NCBI GenBank assembly: GCA_964535315.1
Contig: CAZHTS010000048.1
Span: forward strand, 1-38,138
Direction of reading: 5' to 3'
DNA from: CAZHTS01 sp964535315
GTDB taxonomy: Bacteria > Chloroflexota > Anaerolineae > Anaerolineales > Anaerolineaceae
DNA: 38,138 nucleotides
This document shows, piece by piece, positions 31,069 through 38,138 of the stretch (position 1 is its first letter; each line of letters opens with the position of its first letter). The position numbers and the translations under genes were made by a program. The notes under the pieces were generated by a model, which was not told the DNA's origin, made no database searches, and saw only the letters and a program-made list of their open reading frames with translations.

Positions 31069-33111
31069 ATGAAGAAAACTCTTTCCTTCCTGGTTTATCT
31101 ATCCCTTCTGACCGCCGGGGTCCCGGCCTTGTTAAGCGACACCCCGGCGGCGGCCGCTCAGGCTGCCAGCGCCACGCCTGCTCCCGCCCCAACCTCGACG
31201 CCCACCCCCACGCCCACCCCGGTCTACCCGTTGGGGGCGGGCACCCCTCAACCGCTGCCGCCCACCTATATCCGCGTCGAAACGCTCAATCGCGTCGGCG
31301 AAGTGGCCCGTTGGGGAGCGGGTTCTTTCCTGCAACCCGCCCTGGCGGCTGATGGAAAATCGCTGTGGCTGCTTACCAGCCTGGGCGTTTCGCAGCACCG
31401 CCTGCCGGATCTCGGGCGGACGCACTTTGTTTCCCTGGATCAATTCAAAGAATTTAAATCCATCCTGGCTTTCTCCGCCGATACGCTGTTGGCTGCCAAC
31501 CAGCAGGACGAACTCGTTCTGGTCGGGGTCGCCGGCGGCGCACCGCTGCGCAAACTGACTCCGCCGCCCCAGGGCGCCATCAGCCGGGTGATCTTCTCGC
31601 GCGATGGGCGCTGGCTGGCCGGTTTCATCCCTGCCGAATACAAACTGGCCATCTGGGAAGCCGCCAGCGGCGAGGTGCGCCTGTTCGACCCGGCCGGCAT
31701 TTTCCTGGATTTCTTCTTTTCTCCGGACGGTAAGTACCTGGCCATCCTGACGCCCGAAGGTTACGAGTTGTGGGACAGCGCCACCCTGAAAAAAGCATCC
31801 ACCCCCAGGCTGCCGCCCCAGACGGCCTATCTGGCCTTTTCGCCGGATAGCAGCCGGTTGGCCGCCATTTCCGCCGATGCCGAACAAACCGTGCAGGTGA
31901 TCGAGACTTTCTCCGGGCGCCCCGCCGCCACGCTCGAGGGCCTGCCGGCCGGCATCTATGCCCTGGCGTTCTCGCCGGGCGATAGCCAGCTGGCGGTTGC
32001 TTCCCCCGAGCGGTTGCAGGTTTTTGACCTGAGCCAGCGCAAAGCGCTCTTCGACCAGTCGCAGCCGGGGGCGCTGTTATCCTGGCTGGCGTTTTCTTCC
32101 AGCGGGCAGGAACTGCTTGGCCTGAGCGGCGGGCACACTCTGTTCAGTTGGAAGGTGAGCGACGCCAGCCGCATTGCCGCCATCAGCGACGACGCCGCCG
32201 AGCACGCCGCGCTTGCCCCGGATGGCAGCCGCCTGACGATCGGGGTAGGCGCCAGCTTGAAGACGTACACCCTCGAGGGACGTTTGTTGCACAGCCTTGA
32301 GGGTCAGAATGGTCCGGTGCGCGCCTTTGCCTACTCCCCCGATGGCAAGTTCCTGGCCTCGATTGCCAGCGCTGGCGACGTGTATCTATGGGACGCCGCC
32401 GGCGCCCGGCTGCTTGGCGCGCTGCAGGCCCACACCCGCCAGCCTTCGGCCCTGGCCTTTTCACCGGACAGCCGCCTGCTGGCCTCGGCCTCGACCAGCG
32501 AACTCGTTCTCTGGGATCTGCTCGCCGCCAAACCGCGCTATACCGTCCCGCTGCAAAGCGCGGCGTATACCCTGGTAGCCTGTTCGCCGGGCGGCAAGAT
32601 GCTCGTCACCGTGGATGCCGGCGGTCAGGGTGTGCTGTACGAGGCTGCTACCGGACGGGAGGTGGTGCGTTTCCAGGCTCCGCGCGGCGTCATCACCCTG
32701 CTTTTCTCGCCAGATGGTAAGCTGCTGGCCTTTGCCGGCCAATCCGGGTTGGGTTTCTGGTCGCTGGAGACGCGGCGTATGTTGATGCTGGACGAACTGG
32801 CGCAGACGCCGTTGATCGGCGCTGCCTTTTCACCCAATGGCACCCTGCTGGCGACCACCACCAACGAGGGCAGCGTGCAGATGTGGGATGTGGCGCTGGG
32901 TAAATCATTGGACACTTACATTGCTGCCGCACCGGCCGCGCCGACCCTGGCGCAGTGGCCGGTGGTGTGGAACGCCGCTCTGGGGGAGGGGGGCATCACC
33001 CTGCGCAGCGCCAACACCGTTTTGACCGATGTCTTTTTCACCCCCGACAGCCTGCGTATCGTGGTCGGTTCGAAAGAAGGGCAGGTGCACGTCTGGGCCG
33101 TTTTGCAGTGA
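31069..33111 (+). CDS. Secreted WD40 beta-propeller protein
   Basis: A 680-residue exported protein. A Sec signal peptide (LSFLVYLSLLTAGVPALL...AAA) is followed by a Thr/Pro-rich stretch (PTSTPTPTPTPVYP). Some twelve to fourteen WD40-like blades follow, recognisable by repeated FSPDGKxLA and LWDxxxG words (FFSPDGKYLAIL, AYSPDGKFLAS, AFSPDSRLLASAS, LFSPDGKLLAFA, AFSPNGTLLAT), enough for two seven-bladed propellers. There is no lipobox, unlike the WD40 lipoprotein at 16018. Function unknown, probably protein binding at the cell surface. GTGAGG precedes the ATG. It is transcribed away from ssb. Confidence 0.88.
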   Translation: MKKTLSFLVYLSLLTAGVPALLSDTPAAAAQAASATPAPAPTSTPTPTPTPVYPLGAGTPQPLPPTYIRVETLNRVGEVARWGAGSFLQPALAADGKSLWLLTSLGVSQHRLPDLGRTHFVSLDQFKEFKSILAFSADTLLAANQQDELVLVGVAGGAPLRKLTPPPQGAISRVIFSRDGRWLAGFIPAEYKLAIWEAASGEVRLFDPAGIFLDFFFSPDGKYLAILTPEGYELWDSATLKKASTPRLPPQTAYLAFSPDSSRLAAISADAEQTVQVIETFSGRPAATLEGLPAGIYALAFSPGDSQLAVASPERLQVFDLSQRKALFDQSQPGALLSWLAFSSSGQELLGLSGGHTLFSWKVSDASRIAAISDDAAEHAALAPDGSRLTIGVGASLKTYTLEGRLLHSLEGQNGPVRAFAYSPDGKFLASIASAGDVYLWDAAGARLLGALQAHTRQPSALAFSPDSRLLASASTSELVLWDLLAAKPRYTVPLQSAAYTLVACSPGGKMLVTVDAGGQGVLYEAATGREVVRFQAPRGVITLLFSPDGKLLAFAGQSGLGFWSLETRRMLMLDELAQTPLIGAAFSPNGTLLATTTNEGSVQMWDVALGKSLDTYIAAAPAAPTLAQWPVVWNAALGEGGITLRSANTVLTDVFFTPDSLRIVVGSKEGQVHVWAVLQ

Positions 33112-33132
33112 ACCGTGCCTTTGTGTTAGAAT
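33103..33132 (+). promoter_or_regulatory. Candidate promoter of rarA
   Basis: TTGCAG (33103-33108), 18 bases, TAGAAT (33127-33132) preceded by TGT. The -35 box lies over the end of the WD40 gene. The transcript would start ~50 bases before rarA. Confidence 0.5.
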
Positions 33133-33190
33133 CAAATTTACTGTCCGGGGTAGCATCGGCAGTGCGTCTTTAGGCCTTGAGAAACCGCTT

Positions 33191-34570
33191 ATGGATCTTT
33201 TTGAACACGCCATGACTGAACGGATGCAAGACGAGGCGCCGCTGGCCGCCCGCCTGCGTCCGCGCACGCTGGACGAAGTCGTCGGCCAGGAGCACATCAT
33301 CGCTCCCGGCAAGCTGCTGCGCCGCGCCATCGAGGCCGACCGCCTGTTCTCATCCATCATCTTCTTTGGCCCGCCCGGCACGGGCAAGACCACCCTGGCG
33401 CAGATCATTGCCAACCACACCCAGGCGCACTTCGAGAGCATCTCGGCCGTGCTGGCCGGGGTGGCCGAACTGCGCCGGGTCATCGCCGAGGCGGCCGAAC
33501 GGCGTAAGCTCTACCGCCGGCGCACCATCCTGTTTGTGGACGAGGTGCACCGCTGGAACAAGGCGCAGCAGGATGCGCTGCTGCCGCACGTCGAGAACGG
33601 CATGGTGACGCTGATCGGCGCCACGACCGAGAACCCGTATTTCGAGGTCATCGCCGCGCTGGTCTCGCGCTCGCGCCTCTTCCAACTCGAACCGCTGAAC
33701 GAAGAGCACATGCTGCGCATGATCGAACGCGCCCTGACCGATCCGCAGCGCGGTTACGGCAGCCGCAACGTGTGTATGGATGAGGATGCCCGCCGGCATC
33801 TGGCGCGCCTGGCGAATGGCGACGCCCGCAACCTGCTCAACGCCGTGGAACTGGCGGTCGAGAGCACCCCGCCGGACGCAAGCGGCGTGATCCACGTCAC
33901 CCTGGACGTGGCCCAGGAGTCGATCCAGAAGCGGGCCGTACTGTACGACAAGGACGGCGACGCCCATTACGACACCATTTCTGCCTTCATCAAGTCGGTG
34001 CGCGGCTCGGACCCCGACGCGGCGTTGTACTGGCTGGCCAAGATGCTGCTGGCCGGCGAGGACCCGCGCTTCATCCTGCGCCGCCTGATCATCCTGGCGG
34101 GCGAGGACATCGGCCTGGCCGACCCGCGCGGGCTGCTGGTGGCCAACGCTGCCGCTCAGGCGTTTGAATACATCGGTCTGCCCGAGGGCATTTATCCGAT
34201 CGTGGAGGCCACCCTCTACCTGGCCACGGCGCCCAAGTCCAATTCGGCCGGCGCCTTCTATAAGGTGCGCGAGCTGATCGAAAAGGAGGGGCTCGGTGCG
34301 GTGCCGGTGCACCTGATGGACGCCAGCCGCGACGCCCGTGGGCTGGGACACGGCAAGGGTTACCAGTATCCACATTCCTTCCCCGAGCATTTCACCCCGC
34401 AGCAGTACCTGCCCACGCCGCTGTTGGGCGCCACGTTTTACCAGCCTTCCAACCAGGGCTATGAGGCCCAGATTGCCGAGCGGCTGGAACGCTGGCGCCA
34501 GGCCCAGGCGGCGGCGCTCAAGACCTCTCCGGAGCCACATGGCGACCATCCTGCTGATCCGCCACGGTGA
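33191..34570 (+). CDS. rarA: Replication-associated recombination ATPase RarA/MgsA
   Basis: A 459-residue AAA+ clamp-loader-like ATPase that acts at stalled forks. It has the entry motif PLAARLRPRTLDEVVGQEH, Walker A GPPGTGKT (60-67), Walker B ILFVDEVHRWNKAQQDALLP, sensor 1 GATTENPYFEV, SRSRLF, and the RarA C-terminal domain (DAALYWLAKMLLAGEDPRFI, EDIGLADP, GAFYKVRE, GYQYPHSFPEHFTPQQYLP). The start at 33191 opens the family sequence; the frame runs upstream over the WD40 end without conserved residues. No clear ribosome site. It overlaps the next gene by 32 bases. Family members interact with SSB, whose gene lies just upstream on the other strand. Confidence 0.95.
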   Translation: MDLFEHAMTERMQDEAPLAARLRPRTLDEVVGQEHIIAPGKLLRRAIEADRLFSSIIFFGPPGTGKTTLAQIIANHTQAHFESISAVLAGVAELRRVIAEAAERRKLYRRRTILFVDEVHRWNKAQQDALLPHVENGMVTLIGATTENPYFEVIAALVSRSRLFQLEPLNEEHMLRMIERALTDPQRGYGSRNVCMDEDARRHLARLANGDARNLLNAVELAVESTPPDASGVIHVTLDVAQESIQKRAVLYDKDGDAHYDTISAFIKSVRGSDPDAALYWLAKMLLAGEDPRFILRRLIILAGEDIGLADPRGLLVANAAAQAFEYIGLPEGIYPIVEATLYLATAPKSNSAGAFYKVRELIEKEGLGAVPVHLMDASRDARGLGHGKGYQYPHSFPEHFTPQQYLPTPLLGATFYQPSNQGYEAQIAERLERWRQAQAAALKTSPEPHGDHPADPPR

Positions 34571-35174
34571 GAACGACTTTGTGGGCAAGCGTCTGGCGGG
34601 CCGGCTGCCGGGCGTGCACCTGAACGAGCGCGGTCGCCAGCAGGCCGAAGCGCTGGTGGGCCTGCTCGCCCCGCTCCCCATTCATGCCATTTATAGCAGC
34701 CCACTCGAACGAACGTTGGAGACGGCTGCGCCGTTGGCGGCGGCGCGCCAGCTTACCGTGCAGGTCGAGCCGGCGTTGATCGAACTCGACCTGGGACAGT
34801 GGCAGGGCAAGACCCTCAAAAGCCTGCGCCGCCTGAAGTTGTGGCAGGTGGTGCGCCAGCACCCGGCCGGCGCCCGTTTTCCGGGCGGCGAGAGTTTTGC
34901 CGAGGCGCAAGAACGCATCTGCGTTTTTCTGGATGAACTGGCGCGGCTTTATCCTGAGCCGCAGCAGGTGGCGGCCTGTTTTACCCACGGCGATATGGTC
35001 AAGCTGGCCGTGGCGCACAGCCTGGCCATGCCGCTGGACGCCTTCCAGCGCTTGAACGCCCTGACCGCGGCGGTGACCGTGCTGGTGTTGGGCCAGGGCG
35101 GCCCGGCCCTGCTGCATTACAACCAGCTGCCCACCCTGGGGTGGTACGCTCCACCCCCGCCGGCCAGACCCTGA
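34539..35174 (+). CDS. Histidine phosphatase family protein
   Basis: A 211-residue phosphoglycerate-mutase-like phosphatase. The catalytic motif LIRHGEN has Arg8 and His9; SSPLERTLETA supplies Arg58; ELDLGQWQG and PGGESFAEAQER follow; the second catalytic His150 is in CFTHGDMVK. All active residues are present. Substrate unknown; relatives include cobalamin or sugar phosphatases. The start at 34539 has GGAG four bases upstream and begins directly with the first strand. It overlaps rarA by 32 bases, so the two are co-transcribed. Confidence 0.9.
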   Translation: MATILLIRHGENDFVGKRLAGRLPGVHLNERGRQQAEALVGLLAPLPIHAIYSSPLERTLETAAPLAAARQLTVQVEPALIELDLGQWQGKTLKSLRRLKLWQVVRQHPAGARFPGGESFAEAQERICVFLDELARLYPEPQQVAACFTHGDMVKLAVAHSLAMPLDAFQRLNALTAAVTVLVLGQGGPALLHYNQLPTLGWYAPPPPARP

Positions 35175-35201
35175 GGTCCTTTTTTTACAAAGTGAGGTAG
35201 G

Positions 35202-36014
35202 ATGGCGTTTGCATTAACAGTGCTCGAGATCAAAGCCAGCCTGGAGCGGGGCGGGTGCCCCATCTGCGACCAGCGCCCCAGGGCGCTGGAGCGTTATCTG
35301 GAAGCCTTTCACGCCGAGCACGTCAACGATTACGACTCGCGCATGGCGCTGGTGGCTTCGCTGGGTTTCTGCCCGCCGCACACCTTTCAGATGGTGACGA
35401 TGGAGATGCGCGCCGAAGGCGACCCGCTCGGCACCAACCTGATTTATGAACATCTCAGCAAGTTTACCCGGCACAGCCTGGAGGGCTGGCGCGCCGGGCA
35501 GCGCGGTTCTATTCTGGGGCGCTGGTGGCGGCGCGGGCGCAACTGGCTGCGGCGCCGCCCGCTCGACGCCCTTCTGCCCGTCGAGCGGCCCTGTCTGGCC
35601 TGTGTGGCGGTAGCCGCCCACGAGGAACGCATCCTGGCTGCGCTGATCGAGGAATTGCAGCGCGGCGCCCAGGATATCGTCGCGCTCTACCGCCAGGGCG
35701 ACGGCCTGTGTCTGGCGCATCTGCGCCGGGCGGCGGCGCTTTTCAACGGCGATTACCCGGCGGCGGTCGATTTTCTCGTCCAGGATTGTTGCCAGCGGCT
35801 GGCGCAGCACGAGGTGCACCTGGGCGAATATATTCGCAAGCACAACTGGGCCTACCGCGACGAGGCGCTCACCCCTGAGGAGGAGGATGCCTGGCGTCAC
35901 TCGCTCAGTTTTTATACCGGTTATCCGCCGGAGGCCTTCCAGCCCTTTGCGCCTTTACCCGGCACGGCAGACGCGCTCTATCATTCGCCGGACGCCGCCG
36001 GCCGGGGACAATGA
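35202..36014 (+). CDS. DUF6062-like protein with paired Cys/His motifs
   Basis: A 270-residue soluble protein. Two copies of a metal-site-like pair are seen: CPIC (19-22) with GFCPPHT, and CLAC with GLCLAHL, each C-x2-C followed by C-x2-H some 35-45 residues later. Between them lies a basic, Trp-rich segment (RWWRRGRNWLRRR). The C-terminal half has the DFLVQDCCQRLAQHEVHLGEYIRKHNWAYRDE helix pair. The pattern is most like the DUF6062 family, but the assignment is from memory of motif layout. Zinc or Fe-S binding is an inference. GAGG precedes the ATG. It follows the phosphatase gene by 27 bases and ends nine bases from the convergent metallopeptidase-like gene. Confidence 0.75.
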   Translation: MAFALTVLEIKASLERGGCPICDQRPRALERYLEAFHAEHVNDYDSRMALVASLGFCPPHTFQMVTMEMRAEGDPLGTNLIYEHLSKFTRHSLEGWRAGQRGSILGRWWRRGRNWLRRRPLDALLPVERPCLACVAVAAHEERILAALIEELQRGAQDIVALYRQGDGLCLAHLRRAAALFNGDYPAAVDFLVQDCCQRLAQHEVHLGEYIRKHNWAYRDEALTPEEEDAWRHSLSFYTGYPPEAFQPFAPLPGTADALYHSPDAAGRGQ

Positions 36015-36023
36015 CACCGGCGT

Positions 36024-37316
36024 TCAGGGGGCGACGCCGACCGCCTGTTGCAGGTCGCTAAACGCCGTCATCCACGACAGGCGGTTGAGAAAATCGGCCA
36101 GGCCGGCGCTCTGAGCGCGCAGGGCGCGCACCGCCGGCCCAACCGGGTCGCTGCCGGCGGCTCCACCGCCGGGGTGGTCGTCGTAAGCGCCGTTGAAGGC
36201 GAAGTAGGCCTGGTTGAGGCGGCGAATCTGGTAGCCGTGTTCCCACAAGAACTGGCGGCGTTGCTCCATGTATTGCTCGGCTTCTTCGATCTTGCCCTGC
36301 TTGAGCAGTTCGTCGGCCTGCACGCGCGTCTTGCGCATTTCGGCGCGGAAGTTGAAGGCCGGCGGGGTGGGGCTGGGCTGCGGTACAGGGGTGCTGCTTG
36401 CCGCCGGCGGGGCCGGGCTGGGAGCGGGCGGTTCGGGCGGATGGTAGAATTCGGGGTAGAAACGGCGCAACACCTCGGCGCCCAGTTCCTTGCCGGCAAT
36501 CGAGGCGGCGGTTTCGTTCATGGTGCGCAGTTCGGGGGTGCGGTCGTAGCTGACCCCCAGCGGGCGCAGCGTCAGGTAGTTGTGCGTCCATTCGTGGGCG
36601 ACGACCTCGCTCAGGAACACCAGGTCGGTGGTCGAGAGCACCATGGTGGGGTAGATGCCCACCCCGCCGATGTTGACCACCAGCGCCGAGACGCCGGCGG
36701 TTTGTTCGACGTTTTTCTCCAGCGTCACGCGTTCGTCCATCGGCAGGTTGCCTTCCAGCGAGATATTGTAATCCTGGCGGATGACCTGGCGTGGCGAGAT
36801 GATCAGGGCGGTGGGCAGATCGGTGACGCGGTAGAGCACGGGCGGCAGGGGCTGCCCGCCCAGCGTCAATCCCTGGTCGGCGAGCACGGCGGCCAACTGC
36901 TGCTGTAGGACCGCCTCGCTCAGCGGGCCGAGTCGGGCCAGTTCCTGGCGCAGTTCTCTCAGACGGGATAGCTGACCGGCGGCGGCCTGCTCGGGAAAGT
37001 GGACGGAAGGATCAACGTAGATGGCTTCGACCTGCGCTTCGAGTTCGTCGCGCTCGCGCACCCGTTCCAGGTATTGCAGCACCACCTGGCGCTGGCGGTC
37101 GGCGGGGATGTAGCGCGGGGCCGCCAGGGCGCCCTGCAGGTTCTTGAGCCACAGGGCGTCCAGGGTCCAGTTGACGTAATTGAATTCCAGCGGGCGGGTG
37201 TAGGCGCGGATCTGTTCGATCGGTTCCGTGAAGAGGATCGTGCTGCGTTGCAGCAGGACGAGGGATACGGCAAAGAAGATCAGGTTGCGCACGGTGCGCA
37301 GGATGCGATGGAACAT
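36024..37316 (-). CDS. Membrane-anchored HExxH metallopeptidase-like protein
   Basis: A 430-residue protein: a basic N-terminus and one membrane helix (NLIFFAVSLVLLQ, ~11-23), an outer helical domain with charged repeats (RERDELEAQVEAIYVDP), and a zincin motif HEWTH (241-245) with a downstream NETAASIAGKE whose Glu268 suits a third ligand (gluzincin pattern). A Pro/Ser-rich linker (PPEPPAPSPAPPAASS) and a helical C-terminus follow. The family was not recognised; peptidase activity is inferred from the motif. The start at 37316 is followed by the basic stretch before the helix; TATAAT lies seven bases upstream and no ribosome site is seen. It converges on the DUF6062-like gene. Confidence 0.75.
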   Translation of the reverse strand: MFHRILRTVRNLIFFAVSLVLLQRSTILFTEPIEQIRAYTRPLEFNYVNWTLDALWLKNLQGALAAPRYIPADRQRQVVLQYLERVRERDELEAQVEAIYVDPSVHFPEQAAAGQLSRLRELRQELARLGPLSEAVLQQQLAAVLADQGLTLGGQPLPPVLYRVTDLPTALIISPRQVIRQDYNISLEGNLPMDERVTLEKNVEQTAGVSALVVNIGGVGIYPTMVLSTTDLVFLSEVVAHEWTHNYLTLRPLGVSYDRTPELRTMNETAASIAGKELGAEVLRRFYPEFYHPPEPPAPSPAPPAASSTPVPQPSPTPPAFNFRAEMRKTRVQADELLKQGKIEEAEQYMEQRRQFLWEHGYQIRRLNQAYFAFNGAYDDHPGGGAAGSDPVGPAVRALRAQSAGLADFLNRLSWMTAFSDLQQAVGVAP

Positions 37317-37323
37317 GGCAGGG

Positions 37324-37329
37324 ATTATA
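37324..37329 (-). promoter_or_regulatory. Possible leaderless-promoter -10 box of the HExxH gene
   Basis: TATAAT on the minus strand, seven bases before the ATG at 37316, the same spacing as at nadK. No -35 box is evident. Confidence 0.35.
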
Positions 37330-37542
37330 AACCGTTTGGGCGGGATGGCGCGAGGGGATTGGGGGTTATTCCGGGTTTCCAATCGACTTTCAAAGCCGGG
37401 GCATTCCATTGGCCTGTACCCGCCCGGATAAATCATTTGGATGTTATACCCTTCAGGCCCTTTGTCTCAATTGGAAGGGTGATTTCCATAGAAAAATTGT
37501 ATTCGTTTCGGGCCAGGCCACAATACTCGGGGTATAATTTTC

Positions 37543-37572
37543 TTGCCAGTCCTCTAGCATGTTCCGTATGAT
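37543..37572 (+). promoter_or_regulatory. Candidate promoter of the right-edge gene
   Basis: TTGCCA (37543-37548), 18 bases, TATGAT (37567-37572); each box matches 5 of 6. It lies in the 318-base gap 37317-37634, in which no gene, RNA or terminator was recognised. A second TATAAT (37533-37538) nearby lacks a -35 box. Confidence 0.5.
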
Positions 37573-37634
37573 GTGCACAAGATGACCACAATGCACCAAA
37601 GAGATTCCGAAAGCTAAAGATCAGGGTGAAACTC

Positions 37635-38093
37635 ATGGGTGATAAGATGAAAATTGATTCTGCCTCAATAATTATCTGGCATGGTAAGGCTTTCGTTCCG
37701 CGGATTGCAGCATATAGCAGCGGCATCCGAACATTTATCGAACCTGTACAAGTGGTGAATCTGGATCGAAGCGCTCTTGTGCTGGCTGTAAAAAATGTAC
37801 TGGAAACAGAACTTAAACTTCTTCCTGATCCTGGCAGAGAAGAGATCAAATATCAATTCTACTTGTTGCCAAAACTCACAAGGGCCCGTAGTTGGAAGAG
37901 ACTTTGCCTGCTGGGTGTTATTTATACTGTTGAACAAAGTGAGAAGGGATTTGTTTTGGAGGCGTCACGTCTGGATTCAAAAGGTCGCTGGGAGTATGAT
38001 GCGCAAAGGCGGAAAATATTTCCTGCCAATACAGACCTTGGCGATGTTATCCAGGCTTTACTGGACGACCTGTTCGTTATGTCCTATCGATAA
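37635..38093 (+). CDS. Hypothetical protein, AT-rich
   Basis: A protein of about 152 residues that I do not recognise. It opens with a strand-like IIIWHGKAFVPRIAAY, has a mid-segment LVLAVKNVLETELKLLPDP and ends with DLGDVIQALLDDLFVMSYR. No signal peptide, membrane helix or catalytic motif is visible. Codon use is much AT-richer than in every other gene of the window. The start is uncertain: ATG 37635 has GGGTG six bases upstream; GTG 37626 and ATG 37647 are alternatives. A second gene starts 12 bases after its stop with a good ribosome site, so they form a pair. Base composition suggests recent acquisition. Confidence 0.75.
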   Translation: MGDKMKIDSASIIIWHGKAFVPRIAAYSSGIRTFIEPVQVVNLDRSALVLAVKNVLETELKLLPDPGREEIKYQFYLLPKLTRARSWKRLCLLGVIYTVEQSEKGFVLEASRLDSKGRWEYDAQRRKIFPANTDLGDVIQALLDDLFVMSYR

Positions 38094-38105
38094 CGGAGGC
38101 GACTG

Positions 38106-38138
38106 ATGGGCAGACAGGTCAGGTTTTTTATCTTTCCG
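38106..38138 (+). CDS. Partial CDS at the window edge
   Basis: An ATG with GGAGG eight bases upstream, 12 bases after the preceding stop, reading MGRQVRFFIFP to the end of the window. Only 11 codons are available, so no family can be named. The close spacing suggests it is co-transcribed with the AT-rich unknown gene. Confidence 0.6.
   Translation, partial: MGRQVRFFIFP

Overview
The window is GC-rich, densely coded bacterial DNA most likely from a member of the Chloroflexota (Anaerolineae-like), and probably from a metagenome or draft assembly, because it holds a 100-N scaffold gap at 16252-16351. The assignment is an inference from the gene set: Pro/Thr-rich secreted WD40 propellers, a TPR-TM-SGNH protein, a large BTAD/SARP-AAA-TPR regulator, a type I-beta DAHP synthase, an AroK-AroB fusion, and an operon combining SSB, DUF3467, translin, a Cas4-like nuclease, NAD kinase and RecN. 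The last ~700 bases are clearly AT-richer than the rest.

Layout. 101-3354 (minus): an NTF2-like protein coupled to a DegV protein, then a TPR-TM-SGNH protein. 3415-11380 (plus): one aromatic amino acid operon with chorismate mutase (aroH), DAHP synthase (aroF), prephenate dehydrogenase (tyrA), aroA, aroE, aroC, aroK-aroB fusion and aroQ. It encodes all seven steps from PEP + erythrose-4-phosphate to chorismate plus two steps towards tyrosine. A strong promoter is followed by a 26-codon leader peptide containing FFRYFYFYY, then a perfect intrinsic terminator before aroH: a Phe/Tyr transcription attenuator. 11381-12955: convergent terminator, a solitary tungstate-binding lipoprotein gene (tupA, minus), and a ~600-base regulatory region before dnaA. 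12956-19294 (plus): dnaA, a secreted glycosidase-like protein lacking both catalytic glutamates, a WD40 lipoprotein interrupted by the gap, and a polytopic membrane protein. 19344-21767 (plus): mutS2.

21913-30827 (minus) is a second long operon with overlapping or nearly touching genes. In order of transcription: ssb, DUF3467, translin-like, a Cas4/RecB-like membrane nuclease split in two by one in-frame stop, NAD kinase, a B-box zinc-finger membrane protein, recN, and a 1177-aa BTAD/AAA/TPR regulator. Its promoter is a perfect TTGACA-N17-TATAAT with a LexA-type SOS box (GAAC-N4-GTTC) in the spacer, so it looks like a damage-inducible repair operon. 31069-36014 (plus): secreted WD40 protein, rarA, a histidine phosphatase, and a DUF6062-like cysteine-rich protein. 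36024-37316 (minus): a membrane-anchored HExxH protein. 37635-38138: an AT-rich unknown gene and the first codons of another.

The two best candidates for undescribed biology are the Phe/Tyr leader-peptide attenuator of the complete shikimate operon and the split, membrane-embedded Cas4-like nuclease inside an apparently SOS-controlled operon. No tRNA, rRNA, CRISPR array or insertion sequence was recognised. Bases 1-100 show no gene that I can support.
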